DNA of 64,000 nucleotides from Natrinema sp. DC36. Lineage in GTDB: Archaea > Halobacteriota > Halobacteria > Halobacteriales > Natrialbaceae. A model generated the notes under the pieces. The model saw only the letters and a list, made by a program, of their open reading frames with translations. It made no database searches and was not told where the DNA came from. Made by a program: the position numbers and the translations under genes. The DNA is taken from assembly GCF_020405225.1 (NCBI RefSeq), contig NZ_CP084472.1, forward strand, positions 248,001 through 312,000. The letters are read 5' to 3'. Below, piece after piece: positions 41,681 to 50,156 of this stretch; within the stretch, counting starts at the first letter, position 1; every line of letters begins with the position of its first letter.

Positions 41681-42907
41681 TCATTCCGTCTCCCAGTCCC
41701 CGGTGAGCATCGCTCGCAGTCCCGCTCGAGCGGCCAGCACCTCGACACGGGCGGCGCGCTCGTCGACGTCGCCGGCCGTTTCGAGAACGAGGCCGTTCGA
41801 GAGCCGTTCCGGGGCCTCCATGGGTGAGCCGTCGGCACAGGTCGGATCAGCGTTAAGAAGTGTCCGATCGCCCTCATCCGGAGACCAGGGAACGTCAACG
41901 CCGGCGAGTCCGCGCTCGAGGAGGTAGTCGGCGGCTTCCACGAGTGCCCCTGCAGACGTCGAGTGTCCGATCGCACCGATCGAACCCCGATCGTTGAAGA
42001 ATCGCACGACGTATTCGCCGTCCTCGTCGCCCTCTCGTTCCCGGTTTTTGTCGTCGTCCGTCTCCGTATCGGCCGTCGTCCGGGTCGAGTCCCCGTCTCG
42101 AGCGGGGGCTCCCGGCCGGTCGGTGCTGCCGGTCGTATCCGGACTATCCGTCTCGCTCTCGAGATCGGTATCCGCGCTCGAGTCCGTGTCGATGGCCCGC
42201 TCACTCGGCGACTCGTCCTCGCTGATCGTCGACTCGCTGAACCGGATCGAGACGTCCGTGGCGTCGTCCGGTGACGCTCTTCCGTCCTCGGTGAACGCGA
42301 CGACGAGCTGATCGAGGAACCTGTCGGCCGCGGCTTCAAATTCGTCGGCGTAGAGCTCACCCTGCGCGGTGTCGTCCGCGAGTCCCTCGGCGATCGACTC
42401 GACGAGCCTCGGCCGTTCGACCGCGAGCCGTCTGGCGACGTGGCCCCGAGTGTGTCGCCCGAGTCGCTGTCCGACCGCCGCCCGCGAATAGTCGGCGACC
42501 ACAGATTCGTTCGCGGGGAGTGCGGCGCGCTCGAGCGCGTGGTATTCGACGTCCGTCGTTCCGGCCAACAGGAGGTACTGGCGGCCGTTCGTGTAGATCG
42601 CGCGGTCGACGCTCGTCCACGCCATCGCCCGGCGGAGGGCGTTCGCTCGCGACTCCTCGAGCGAGTCAGTCGCGGATTCGGCGGCGAGGAACAGGCCCGG
42701 CACCGAGTCAATGGTCGGCACGTACTCGAGACGGACGTCGTCGACGACCCGATCGGTCACGCACGACTCGGCGCGGACGGCCCAGCCGAGCGTCTCGAGG
42801 AAGGGCTCGACGAGCCACGTTCGAGTCTCCCGCAGGGTAGTGGGCGGCGAGGAATCAACCAGCGCCGCGGTGCGGGCGACGAACGCATCGAGGTCGAGCG
42901 AAGGCAT
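41681..42907 (-). CDS. Haloarchaeal protein with HSDR-N-like domain
   Basis: A 408-residue protein. The N-terminal half resembles the type I restriction N-like (HSDR_N/DUF) domain: LRETRTWLVEPFLETLGWAV, DRAIYTNGRQYLLLAGTTD and a helical part. The middle is a low-complexity acidic linker (about 225-290). The C-terminal third has EYVVRFFNDRGSIGAIGHST and VEAADYLLERGLAGVDVPW. It is convergent to the pilin operon and downstream of cheR on the same strand. The function is unknown; no catalytic nuclease motif was made out with confidence. Confidence 0.6.
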   Translation of the reverse strand: MPSLDLDAFVARTAALVDSSPPTTLRETRTWLVEPFLETLGWAVRAESCVTDRVVDDVRLEYVPTIDSVPGLFLAAESATDSLEESRANALRRAMAWTSVDRAIYTNGRQYLLLAGTTDVEYHALERAALPANESVVADYSRAAVGQRLGRHTRGHVARRLAVERPRLVESIAEGLADDTAQGELYADEFEAAADRFLDQLVVAFTEDGRASPDDATDVSIRFSESTISEDESPSERAIDTDSSADTDLESETDSPDTTGSTDRPGAPARDGDSTRTTADTETDDDKNREREGDEDGEYVVRFFNDRGSIGAIGHSTSAGALVEAADYLLERGLAGVDVPWSPDEGDRTLLNADPTCADGSPMEAPERLSNGLVLETAGDVDERAARVEVLAARAGLRAMLTGDWETE

Positions 42908-43036
42908 TCGTCGGACGTATTCGGCGGACCATCATGTAACGATTGGGTATTTTCCAACACGCGAACCCGCATCGTCTCGATCGCGGTCGGAACCTGAAAT
43001 CGCAACCTCCTGTTACGGACGTCGGTAACCGACGAA

Positions 43037-43987
43037 TTAGGATTCGGAACTCGAGTTCGGACGCCGGTCAGGTCGGCTAGCGTCCGAACCGTCGCCCTCT
43101 CGCTGGTAAATCCGCAGGCGCGCCTCGCGGACGTCGAACGCCGACTTGAGTGTCGGCGGGATCGTTTCGGCCTTGCCGATGACGAGGTAGCCGTCCCGTC
43201 GTAGCGACCGCGCGATCGTCTCGAGCATCGGCTCCTTGTACGCGTTGTCGATGTAGATGAACAGGTTGCGACAGATGACGAGGTCGAATCCCGACTTCGG
43301 CTCGTCGTTGATCAGATCGTGGCGCTGGAAGCGGACCGATCGTTTCACGGCGTCGCCGATCCGGTAGGTCCGACCGTCGACGTCGACGTAGCGGTGATAG
43401 TCGTCGAGAAAGGAAAGTTGCTCGTCCAGATCGATGGTCCGCGATTCCTCGTAGACGCCGTTTCGTGCCGTCTCGAGCGCCGGGGAACTGATGTCGGTCC
43501 CGAGGACGGAGACGGCCGACTCGTCGATTTCGGGGTCGTCGTGGGCGAGCATCGACACCGAGTACGGCTCCCGTCCGTCGGCACACGCGGCGCTCCAGAC
43601 CCGGACCGTGTTCTCGGTCTCGGAGAGCCGCCGGAGGATCGTCCGAATGCCGGCCCAGACGTCGGGGTTGCGAAAGAACCCCGTGACGTTGATACTCAGC
43701 GCCTCGAGGAGCGCGTCCTGTTCGTCCGGATCGGAGCGAAGCGTTTCGAAGTACGTCGCGTAGCTATCGTTCTGGGTGCGGCGCATCCGCGAGGAAACGC
43801 GTCGGTCGAGATAGCTGTCGTTGTAGTGGCTCGTCGCGAACGCCAGCTCGTCCTCGACGAATTCGAGAAGGGTGGTAAACGCATCGTCACCGTCGACTGC
43901 TTCCCCATCGTCAGCGTCGGAACCGGTGCCGGCAGCGCCGTTGGCGGTCGTATCCGTATCCGTCTCCCCACCGCCGTCGCCGATCAC
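43037..43987 (-). CDS. cheR: Chemotaxis protein methyltransferase CheR
   Basis: A 316-residue enzyme that methylates Glu residues in MCP receptors using S-adenosylmethionine. LTINVTGFFRNPDVW-type residues appear in ALSINVTGFFRNPDVWAGIR. The SAM site includes TVRVWSAACADGREPYSVSM and the following GTDISSPALETARNGVYE. The catalytic domain continues with FDLVICRNLFIYIDNAYKEP. An acidic N-terminal extension of about 40 residues and a Ser-rich tail (SDASRPDRRPNSSSES) are lineage features. It overlaps cheD by 4 bp. Confidence 0.95.
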   Translation of the reverse strand: MIGDGGGETDTDTTANGAAGTGSDADDGEAVDGDDAFTTLLEFVEDELAFATSHYNDSYLDRRVSSRMRRTQNDSYATYFETLRSDPDEQDALLEALSINVTGFFRNPDVWAGIRTILRRLSETENTVRVWSAACADGREPYSVSMLAHDDPEIDESAVSVLGTDISSPALETARNGVYEESRTIDLDEQLSFLDDYHRYVDVDGRTYRIGDAVKRSVRFQRHDLINDEPKSGFDLVICRNLFIYIDNAYKEPMLETIARSLRRDGYLVIGKAETIPPTLKSAFDVREARLRIYQREGDGSDASRPDRRPNSSSES

Positions 43988-44499
43988 AGCTCTGTCACTC
44001 CGTTGTCGCCGTCCGAGGTCTTGACGGTGAGCACTCCCGTTCCCGGCGTAAACTCGACGGTACGGCCGTATTCGCCGCCGACGTCTTCCGCCTCGAGCGG
44101 GACGCCGAGCTTCTCGAGTTCGCTCTTCGCGGCGGCGATGTTTCGCTGCCCGACACCCTCCCCGAAACTCTCGAATTCGAACATATCGCTGCCGCCGGCG
44201 ATTTTCGCCTCAACAGTGGTGTAGTTGGCACCCTGCTCGACCATCCGGCGCAGCAGTGCGCGGATCGCCGTATCGGCGTACTTCCCGGGTTTGCGGTCGC
44301 TGTTATCGGCGGTGTCGCCGTCGGGCAACATGACGTGTGCCATCCCGCCGATTTCCGAGCCGGGATCGTACAGCGCGATGGCCAGGCACGAACCCAGCCC
44401 GTAGGATTTGAGCGTGTCGTCGCCGTCACTGACGACCAGTTCCGAGATGCCGACCTGGACCGGTGTCGGTGCGCCCGGTTCGGTGCCGTACGTTTTCAT
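43984..44499 (-). CDS. cheD: Chemoreceptor glutamine deamidase CheD
   Basis: A 171-residue protein. The active region SYGLGSCLAIALYDPGSEIG holds the catalytic Cys, and GGMAHVMLPDGDTADNSDRK holds the His. Thr appears in VEAKIAGGSDMFEFESFGEG. The end GRTVEFTPGTGVLTVKTSDG is normal. It deamidates Gln residues in receptors and can bind CheC, which stands next to it. It overlaps cheC2 and cheR by 4 bp. Confidence 0.95.
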   Translation of the reverse strand: MKTYGTEPGAPTPVQVGISELVVSDGDDTLKSYGLGSCLAIALYDPGSEIGGMAHVMLPDGDTADNSDRKPGKYADTAIRALLRRMVEQGANYTTVEAKIAGGSDMFEFESFGEGVGQRNIAAAKSELEKLGVPLEAEDVGGEYGRTVEFTPGTGVLTVKTSDGDNGVTEL

Positions 44500-45764
44500 G
44501 CGTTATCGACTTCCTGAAACTCCGCCGTCGTCGGGGCGTCCTCGATCCGATCGACGTCGAGATTGTTCAGCGCCCGCTCGAGGTCCGATTCGTCGGGGAT
44601 CGCGTACACTTCGCAGTCGAATTCTCGGCCGTCGGCCATGACGACGGTGTCGAAGACGAACGCGAAGTCCTGATTCTCGCCGAGCTGGATGATCACCGGG
44701 TCGACGGCCGCCGCTCCGATGTCGTGGATGAACTCCGGCGGCGAGTGATCGATCGTCGTATCCAGGACGTTCGCCCAGCCGTCGAGAAAACCGCTGGCCA
44801 TGATGTTGCCCAGTTCTTTGATTGCGCTGGTCCCCATCTCGCCGAAGCCGTCTTCCTCGATTTCCATCGGCACCATCGCATCGACGATCTCGTGGGCCGA
44901 CTGCTCGTCGAACAGGAAGAGGAGATAGCCGCTTGGCATCCCGTCGAACTCGAATGCGACGCCGACGAGTTTCTCGTTCGCTACCTGTTCCGGAATCGCC
45001 TCGAGCGAGACGAAGTTGAGCCGACGGATCTCGACGCTGGTGTCGATCCCCGTCAGCGTGGTCGCCGTCTTGGCGACCTCCTCGGCACCCCGCTCGGCCA
45101 TCCGATCGAAGCCGTCGAGTTTGTCGTACTCGATGCCCTCGCTGGTTCGCAGTCGCTCGAGGAGCGTCGCCATCGACTCGCGTTTCGGGAAGAGGTAGTG
45201 ACTGAATCCGACCTCGGTGCCGACGGTCTCGATTCGACTCTGGAAGAGCAAGGCGAGGTCGTCGTCAGCCGGGGCCTCGTCGATGTCACCGAAGAACGGC
45301 TCGGCGGATTGGCCCTCGACGAACTCCGGCGTCGAGACGTCGATAACCGCCTCGAGCACGTCGGCCCAGCCGTCGATGAAACCGCTGTTGATGATGTGGC
45401 CGACCTCGGTCGCGGCGCTTTCGGTCATCTCGTCGAACTCGGTAATCTCGCCGACATCGGTGTTGACGTCCGCGTCGGGATCCGCTTCCGCGAGCAGCGT
45501 TTCGACGATACGGAACGCGTTCTCGCGCTCGAAGACGACGACCGAGTAGCCTTCGATCGCGCCGGTCAGCTTGACCCGGACGCCGACCTTCTCGGTCGAG
45601 TCCTCGAAATCGCGCCGGATCTCCTGGCCCCGCATGAAGTTGAGTTTCGTCACGCCCAACTGCGTCTCGACGCCGAGCATGTGCGTCAGTCGACCCGCCG
45701 CGAGGCCGGCCCCCTCTCGAGCCATTCGGTAAAACGTGCCGAGCGCGTTGACGTCGAGTTTCAT
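44496..45764 (-). CDS. cheC: CheC-like phosphatase, double domain
   Basis: A 422-residue protein with two CheC/FliY-like units. The first has TESAATEVGHIINSGFIDGW and ADVLEAVIDVSTPEFVEG near residues 110-150. The second has TSAIKELGNIMASGFLDGWA and LDTTIDHSPPEFIHDIGAA near residues 320-360. The E-x-x-x-[GN]-N-like phosphatase triad is intact in the second half (KELGNIMASGF) and partly altered in the first (TEVGHIINSGF). It probably dephosphorylates CheY-P or binds CheD. The fused form is also seen in other haloarchaea. Confidence 0.9.
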   Translation of the reverse strand: MKLDVNALGTFYRMAREGAGLAAGRLTHMLGVETQLGVTKLNFMRGQEIRRDFEDSTEKVGVRVKLTGAIEGYSVVVFERENAFRIVETLLAEADPDADVNTDVGEITEFDEMTESAATEVGHIINSGFIDGWADVLEAVIDVSTPEFVEGQSAEPFFGDIDEAPADDDLALLFQSRIETVGTEVGFSHYLFPKRESMATLLERLRTSEGIEYDKLDGFDRMAERGAEEVAKTATTLTGIDTSVEIRRLNFVSLEAIPEQVANEKLVGVAFEFDGMPSGYLLFLFDEQSAHEIVDAMVPMEIEEDGFGEMGTSAIKELGNIMASGFLDGWANVLDTTIDHSPPEFIHDIGAAAVDPVIIQLGENQDFAFVFDTVVMADGREFDCEVYAIPDESDLERALNNLDVDRIEDAPTTAEFQEVDNA

Positions 45765-46366
45765 GCGGGTTGGACTTCGATGCCGTTGACCATTTCCACG
45801 AACTCTTCGAGATCGGGGAATGCGTAGATCTCGGCTTCGATCTGGTAGCTGGGGACCGACAGGTCCGAATCGAAGAACAGCGCGAGGTCGTCGCCACCGA
45901 GCCCGGCCGTCCGGGTGACGATGTCACCGGTCGGCGCGTAGACGAGCTGGGGGGCGGCGATATCGATCGCGCGCCCGAGCACGTCGGCCCAGCCGTCGAT
46001 GAAGCCGCTGGCCATCATGTTCCCCATCTCCTCGACGGCGCTGCGAGCCATCTTTCCGGAGACATCTCCCATGTCATCGACGACGTCGCGAAGCATGATC
46101 GCCGTGATCTTCTTCGCGCTCGCCTCTGGGAAGAGAATGAGGATGTGTCCGTGTGGGGGGTCCAGCAGCCGGACGCGCACGCCGACCCGCTTCCCGCCGT
46201 CGAGCTGGGACCCGATGTCGTCGACGTCGATGAAGTTCGTCTTGGTCACCTCCATCTGGGCGTCTTCGCCGGTCAGTTTACTCATGTTGTCGGCGACGCC
46301 GTTCGTCCCGACCTTCGCCATCTCGTTTATGAAGCTCAACTTTCGAATATCGACCATCATCGTCAT
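45761..46366 (-). CDS. cheC: CheC-like phosphatase, single domain
   Basis: A 201-residue CheC. The catalytic motif is in KMARSAVEEMGNMMASGFID, with GWADVLGRAIDIAAPQLVYA next. GGAGG lies 5-6 nt before the ATG at 46366 and settles that start over later Mets. It removes phosphate from CheY-P and ends signalling. The stop overlaps the double-domain cheC start by 4 bp. Confidence 0.92.
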   Translation of the reverse strand: MTMMVDIRKLSFINEMAKVGTNGVADNMSKLTGEDAQMEVTKTNFIDVDDIGSQLDGGKRVGVRVRLLDPPHGHILILFPEASAKKITAIMLRDVVDDMGDVSGKMARSAVEEMGNMMASGFIDGWADVLGRAIDIAAPQLVYAPTGDIVTRTAGLGGDDLALFFDSDLSVPSYQIEAEIYAFPDLEEFVEMVNGIEVQPA

Positions 46367-46394
46367 GGATTCCTCCGTAGGGTTGGGTGTTCGT

Positions 46395-49300
46395 TCATAG
46401 TGTCGTCACGTCAAGGATGTTGACTACCTCCCCCCGCCCCCGAACCGTCGCACCGCTTATTCCCGGCATGCCGCTCATGAAGCCCTCGAAGGGCTTGACG
46501 ACGACCTCCTGCTGGCCGCGAACGTGATCGCAGTGCAACGCAACGTCGCGGACCTCGCCGCGGATCCGGATGACCATCCCGTCGCCGTTCGCGCCGGGGG
46601 TTGGCGTCTCGAGAGCGTCGGCCAGCGAGACGACGGGATAGTCGCTCCCGTCGCCGGGGAGGACGGATTCGCCGTCCACCGTCTCGATCGCCCCGGCGGA
46701 CTCGATGTCCTGGACGGCTTTGGTCGGGACGCCGAACTCTTCGCCGCCGCTTTCGACGAACAGGATCTCGTCGATGGCGACCGTCACGGGGAGCCGCATC
46801 GTGACGGTCGTCCCCTCGCCCTCCTCGCTGTCGATGGCGACCGTGCCGTCCAGATCTTCGACCGTCCGCTTGACGACGTCCATTCCGACGCCGCGACCGC
46901 TGACGTCGGTCACCTCGTCGACCGTCGAGAGGCCGGGATGGAAGATGAGGTCGTAGGTCTCGTCGTCGGACATCGCCGCCGCCTCCTCCTCGTCGAGGAC
47001 GTCGGCCGCGACGGCTTCCGATCGAAGCCGGTCGGGATCGAGTCCGGCACCGTCGTCTTCGACCGTGATCGTCACGCGATCGCGCGCGCGATCGGCGTGC
47101 ACCTCGACGGCGCCCTCGCGAGGTTTCCCGGCTTCCTCTCGATCTTTCGGCGGCTCGATTCCGTGGTCGACGGCGTTGCGGACCAGGTGGATCAGCGGAT
47201 CGCCGATCCGATCGAGGATACTCCGGTCGAGTTCGACGTCCTCGCCGGTCATCTCGAATTCGACTTCCTTGTCCTGATCGCGGGCGATATCGCGAACGAC
47301 CCGCGGCAGGCGGTTCGTCACCGTCTCGAGGGGCACCAGACGGATGTCCATCACCGTCTCCTGCAGATCGGTCGTCAGGTCCGACAGCGCGTCGAGTTCC
47401 GTCTCGAGGGCGGCGTCGCCGTCGTCGTCGGCCTCGGCCGCGTGCCGGAGTCGGACGCGGCTCGTCACCAGTCCCTCGACGAGCGTGAGCAGCGAGTCGA
47501 TCTGTTCGACGTCGACCCTGACCGATTGGATTTCGTCGGTTTCGGCGTCGGCATCGGGTCGATCGCTCGACTCGGGGACGTCGATCTCCGGACGCTCGAA
47601 TTCGGGCTCGTCGATGATCCGGACGGCCGATTCATCGTCCGCGTCGGCGTCCGAATCGGTCGTATCGTCGCCGAACGATGCCGCCGGCGGACCGCTCGAG
47701 TCGTCGTTCTCCCCAGACGCGGCGGACGAGTCGAAGTCGACCCCGCCGGTGTCGAACTCGTCGGTTCCGGCGAACGCCTCGTCGTCGAGATCCTCGGACA
47801 GATCGTCCTCGAACTCGCTTTCGAAGTCGTCGTCCGCGTCGGACTCATCCGACTCGGCCGCGTCGTCGTCGAACGAATCGTCGTCGAACGTGCCCTCATC
47901 CTCGTCATCGAACGGGTCCGAGTCGTCCGTCGTCTCTTCGAGGTCGTCACCGAAGGCCGCCGTCGGCTCGAACTCCGCTTCGACGTCAGCACCGAAGGAA
48001 CCGCCGGTTACAGCGTCATCGTCGGTAGCGGTGTCTTCCTCGCCAACGTCTGCTGCGGACTCGAGGCCATCGTCGCTCTCGGCACCGTCGCCTGTTTCGA
48101 ACCCGGTATCGTCAGTCTCGAGGGCGAGATCGTCGCTTTCGACGGTAGCGTCGTCGGTCGATTCGGTTTCGGTTGCATCGGTGGCTGCCGGGGACTCGTC
48201 AGCGTCGCCGATCGGTTCGGCGTCAGCGGTGTCGGCCGCGCCAGTACCGTCGTCGACTGCATCGCCGTCGACTTCGTCGGCGTCGGTTTCATCGGTATCG
48301 TCGCTGACCGTGTCGTCCGCAACTGGTTCGTCGACGATTTGCTCGTCCGTGACGGCGTCGTCGGGAGTCGAGTCAGCCGCGGCGACGTCCTCCACGGGAG
48401 CCTCATCGGCCGTTGTGTCGTCCTCGGCCGTGGTTGTATCGACCGGGTCGTCGCTGGAAACGTCGGGTTTCGAGTCCGTCGGTTCGGGCTCGTCGACCGG
48501 ATCAGGTGCGGGCCCGGTCTCGATTTCGTCGTCCGGTCCGCCAGCCACGTCATCGGCAGCGACCACGTCATCGTCCGTTTCGGCAGCGACTACGTCATCG
48601 TCCGTTTCGGCAGCGACTACGTCATCGTCCGTTTCGGCAGCAGTCACGTCATCATCCGTTTCGGCAGCGACTACGTCATCGTCGTCGACGATCGCTTCCT
48701 CGTCCGGCTCGGTCGCCGGCTCGAGGCCGCTATCGTCCGCCACCGAGTCATCGTCCACGCCGTCGGCCGCCGTCGTGTCGACATCGGGTGCATCGGTCTC
48801 GCCCTCGTCATCGGCCGCGTCAGCAGCGAGGTCCTCGTTCGACTCCGCATCGACCAGTATGTCGTCGACCGCGCTCTCGGACGGCTCCTCGCCGTCGAGG
48901 AACGCGTCGTCGTCGACGTCCTCGCCGAGAAGCTCGTCCATATCGACCTCGTCCTCGTCGTCGAACTCGTCGAACTCGAGTTCCGCGAGTTCGTCCTGCA
49001 ACTCGTCGAAGCCGACCATTTCGACTTCGTCTTTGAGTTCGTCGAAGACTGCGCTGGCGTCGTCGACGTCGTCTTCGGACGCCGAGTCCGTCTCGGTCGC
49101 ACCGGGACCGTCGTCGGTCGCCGACCCCGAGTCGGGAGTCGCCGCGTCGTCAGCCTCGTCGAGGGGCGTTTCGGGCGGTTCTCCCGGCTCGTCGTCGAGA
49201 TCGTCCTCGTCCAACAGGTCGTCAAACGAGCCGGCCTCGCCCATGTTCTCGAAGACCTCGAGTTCGTCGTCCCCGACATCCTCGACCATCTCGTCCAAGT

Positions 49301-50156
49301 CGTCGAACTCGGTGAACTCGTCGAGGAGGTCATCGACCTCGAGGTCTTGGGCTTCCTCGGGCGAAATATCGTCGGCCCGTTCGGCTGCGTCCGCGAGCCG
49401 GTCCGCCGTCGGCGCCGTCTCGTCGGCCGTCTCGAACCGATCGGAGACGTTGACGAGTTCGAAGTCCGCGACCTCTTCGACCGGCTCGAGACCGGAGGAG
49501 ATCGCGCTCTCGCCGACCGCGGTGGCGAAGACGGCGTCGAAGCGGTCGCCGTACGCCGCGGCCTCGATCGTCTCGCGCGGCGGATCGGTCCCGATCAGAT
49601 CGAACGCATCGATCAACGCGTCGACGACCAGTTCGCCGTTGTTGACGCCCTCCCGCTCGGCGATCGCGAGCCGTGCGAGATAGACGTCGTGACCGTCGTC
49701 GGCCGGCGGCTCGAACCGCGAGCACACGTCGTCGATCTCGTCCGCCGCGGGCGCGACGAGTCCGGCTGCCGCCTCGTTCTCGGCGTCCTCGAGGTGCGTT
49801 CGAAGCGCCTCGATCGTCGCTGACGGATCCGTCTCGATCTCGCCGGTCGCGGCGACTTCGTCGACCATCGTCTCGAGCTCGTCGACGCCGTCGAAGACGA
49901 CGTCCATCAGCTCCGGCGTCACGTCGATCTCGTCCCCACGAACGGCGTCGAGCAGATCCTCGATCGCGTGGGCGAGGTCGCTGGCCGAATCCAGCCCCAT
50001 CGCCCCGCAGTTCCCTTTGAGGGTGTGGGCGATTCGGAAGATGTTCTCCATCGCCTCCTCGTCGTCGGGATCCCGCTCGAGGGTGAGCAAGGCGTTGTTC
50101 AGTTCCGTAATTCGTTCTTCGCTCTCCTGAACGAAGTCTGTCAGATAATCAGTCAT
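46395..50156 (-). CDS. cheA: Chemotaxis histidine kinase CheA with very long acidic linker
   Basis: A 1253-residue CheA; the frame further upstream is a shadow. The HPt domain has FRIAHTLKGNCGAMGLDSAS with the phosphorylated His at residue 44. A P2-like region follows, then an acidic linker of several hundred residues (about 280-830). The dimer helices start at VDVEQIDSLLTLVEGLVTSR. The kinase has HLVRNAVDHGIEPPKDREEA, TVEDDGAGLDPDRL and DVSGRGVGMDVVKRTVEDLD. A CheW-like regulatory domain ends EVVNILDVTTL. Haloarchaeal CheA proteins are usually shorter, and the linker contains 27-bp tandem repeats. Confidence 0.95.
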   Translation of the reverse strand: MTDYLTDFVQESEERITELNNALLTLERDPDDEEAMENIFRIAHTLKGNCGAMGLDSASDLAHAIEDLLDAVRGDEIDVTPELMDVVFDGVDELETMVDEVAATGEIETDPSATIEALRTHLEDAENEAAAGLVAPAADEIDDVCSRFEPPADDGHDVYLARLAIAEREGVNNGELVVDALIDAFDLIGTDPPRETIEAAAYGDRFDAVFATAVGESAISSGLEPVEEVADFELVNVSDRFETADETAPTADRLADAAERADDISPEEAQDLEVDDLLDEFTEFDDLDEMVEDVGDDELEVFENMGEAGSFDDLLDEDDLDDEPGEPPETPLDEADDAATPDSGSATDDGPGATETDSASEDDVDDASAVFDELKDEVEMVGFDELQDELAELEFDEFDDEDEVDMDELLGEDVDDDAFLDGEEPSESAVDDILVDAESNEDLAADAADDEGETDAPDVDTTAADGVDDDSVADDSGLEPATEPDEEAIVDDDDVVAAETDDDVTAAETDDDVVAAETDDDVVAAETDDDVVAADDVAGGPDDEIETGPAPDPVDEPEPTDSKPDVSSDDPVDTTTAEDDTTADEAPVEDVAAADSTPDDAVTDEQIVDEPVADDTVSDDTDETDADEVDGDAVDDGTGAADTADAEPIGDADESPAATDATETESTDDATVESDDLALETDDTGFETGDGAESDDGLESAADVGEEDTATDDDAVTGGSFGADVEAEFEPTAAFGDDLEETTDDSDPFDDEDEGTFDDDSFDDDAAESDESDADDDFESEFEDDLSEDLDDEAFAGTDEFDTGGVDFDSSAASGENDDSSGPPAASFGDDTTDSDADADDESAVRIIDEPEFERPEIDVPESSDRPDADAETDEIQSVRVDVEQIDSLLTLVEGLVTSRVRLRHAAEADDDGDAALETELDALSDLTTDLQETVMDIRLVPLETVTNRLPRVVRDIARDQDKEVEFEMTGEDVELDRSILDRIGDPLIHLVRNAVDHGIEPPKDREEAGKPREGAVEVHADRARDRVTITVEDDGAGLDPDRLRSEAVAADVLDEEEAAAMSDDETYDLIFHPGLSTVDEVTDVSGRGVGMDVVKRTVEDLDGTVAIDSEEGEGTTVTMRLPVTVAIDEILFVESGGEEFGVPTKAVQDIESAGAIETVDGESVLPGDGSDYPVVSLADALETPTPGANGDGMVIRIRGEVRDVALHCDHVRGQQEVVVKPFEGFMSGMPGISGATVRGRGEVVNILDVTTL
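48564..48671 (-). repeat. 27-bp tandem repeats inside cheA
   Basis: Four complete 27-bp units (48564-48590, 48591-48617, 48618-48644, 48645-48671) with one or a few differences are followed by a partial unit and preceded by an 18-bp variant. They encode repeats of VVAAETDDD on the minus strand. The period is a multiple of three, so the frame is kept when units are gained or lost. The repeats lie in the acidic linker of CheA. Confidence 0.9.

Noticed and set aside
48541-48700. The 27-bp repeats as a CRISPR-like array
   Set aside because: The units are directly adjacent without spacers, stay in frame and encode part of CheA.
46524-49823. 1099- and 779-codon open frames antisense to cheA
   Set aside because: They arise from the acidic GAC/GAG-rich linker of CheA read backwards (Ser/Val/Arg-rich) and have no start context or domain.
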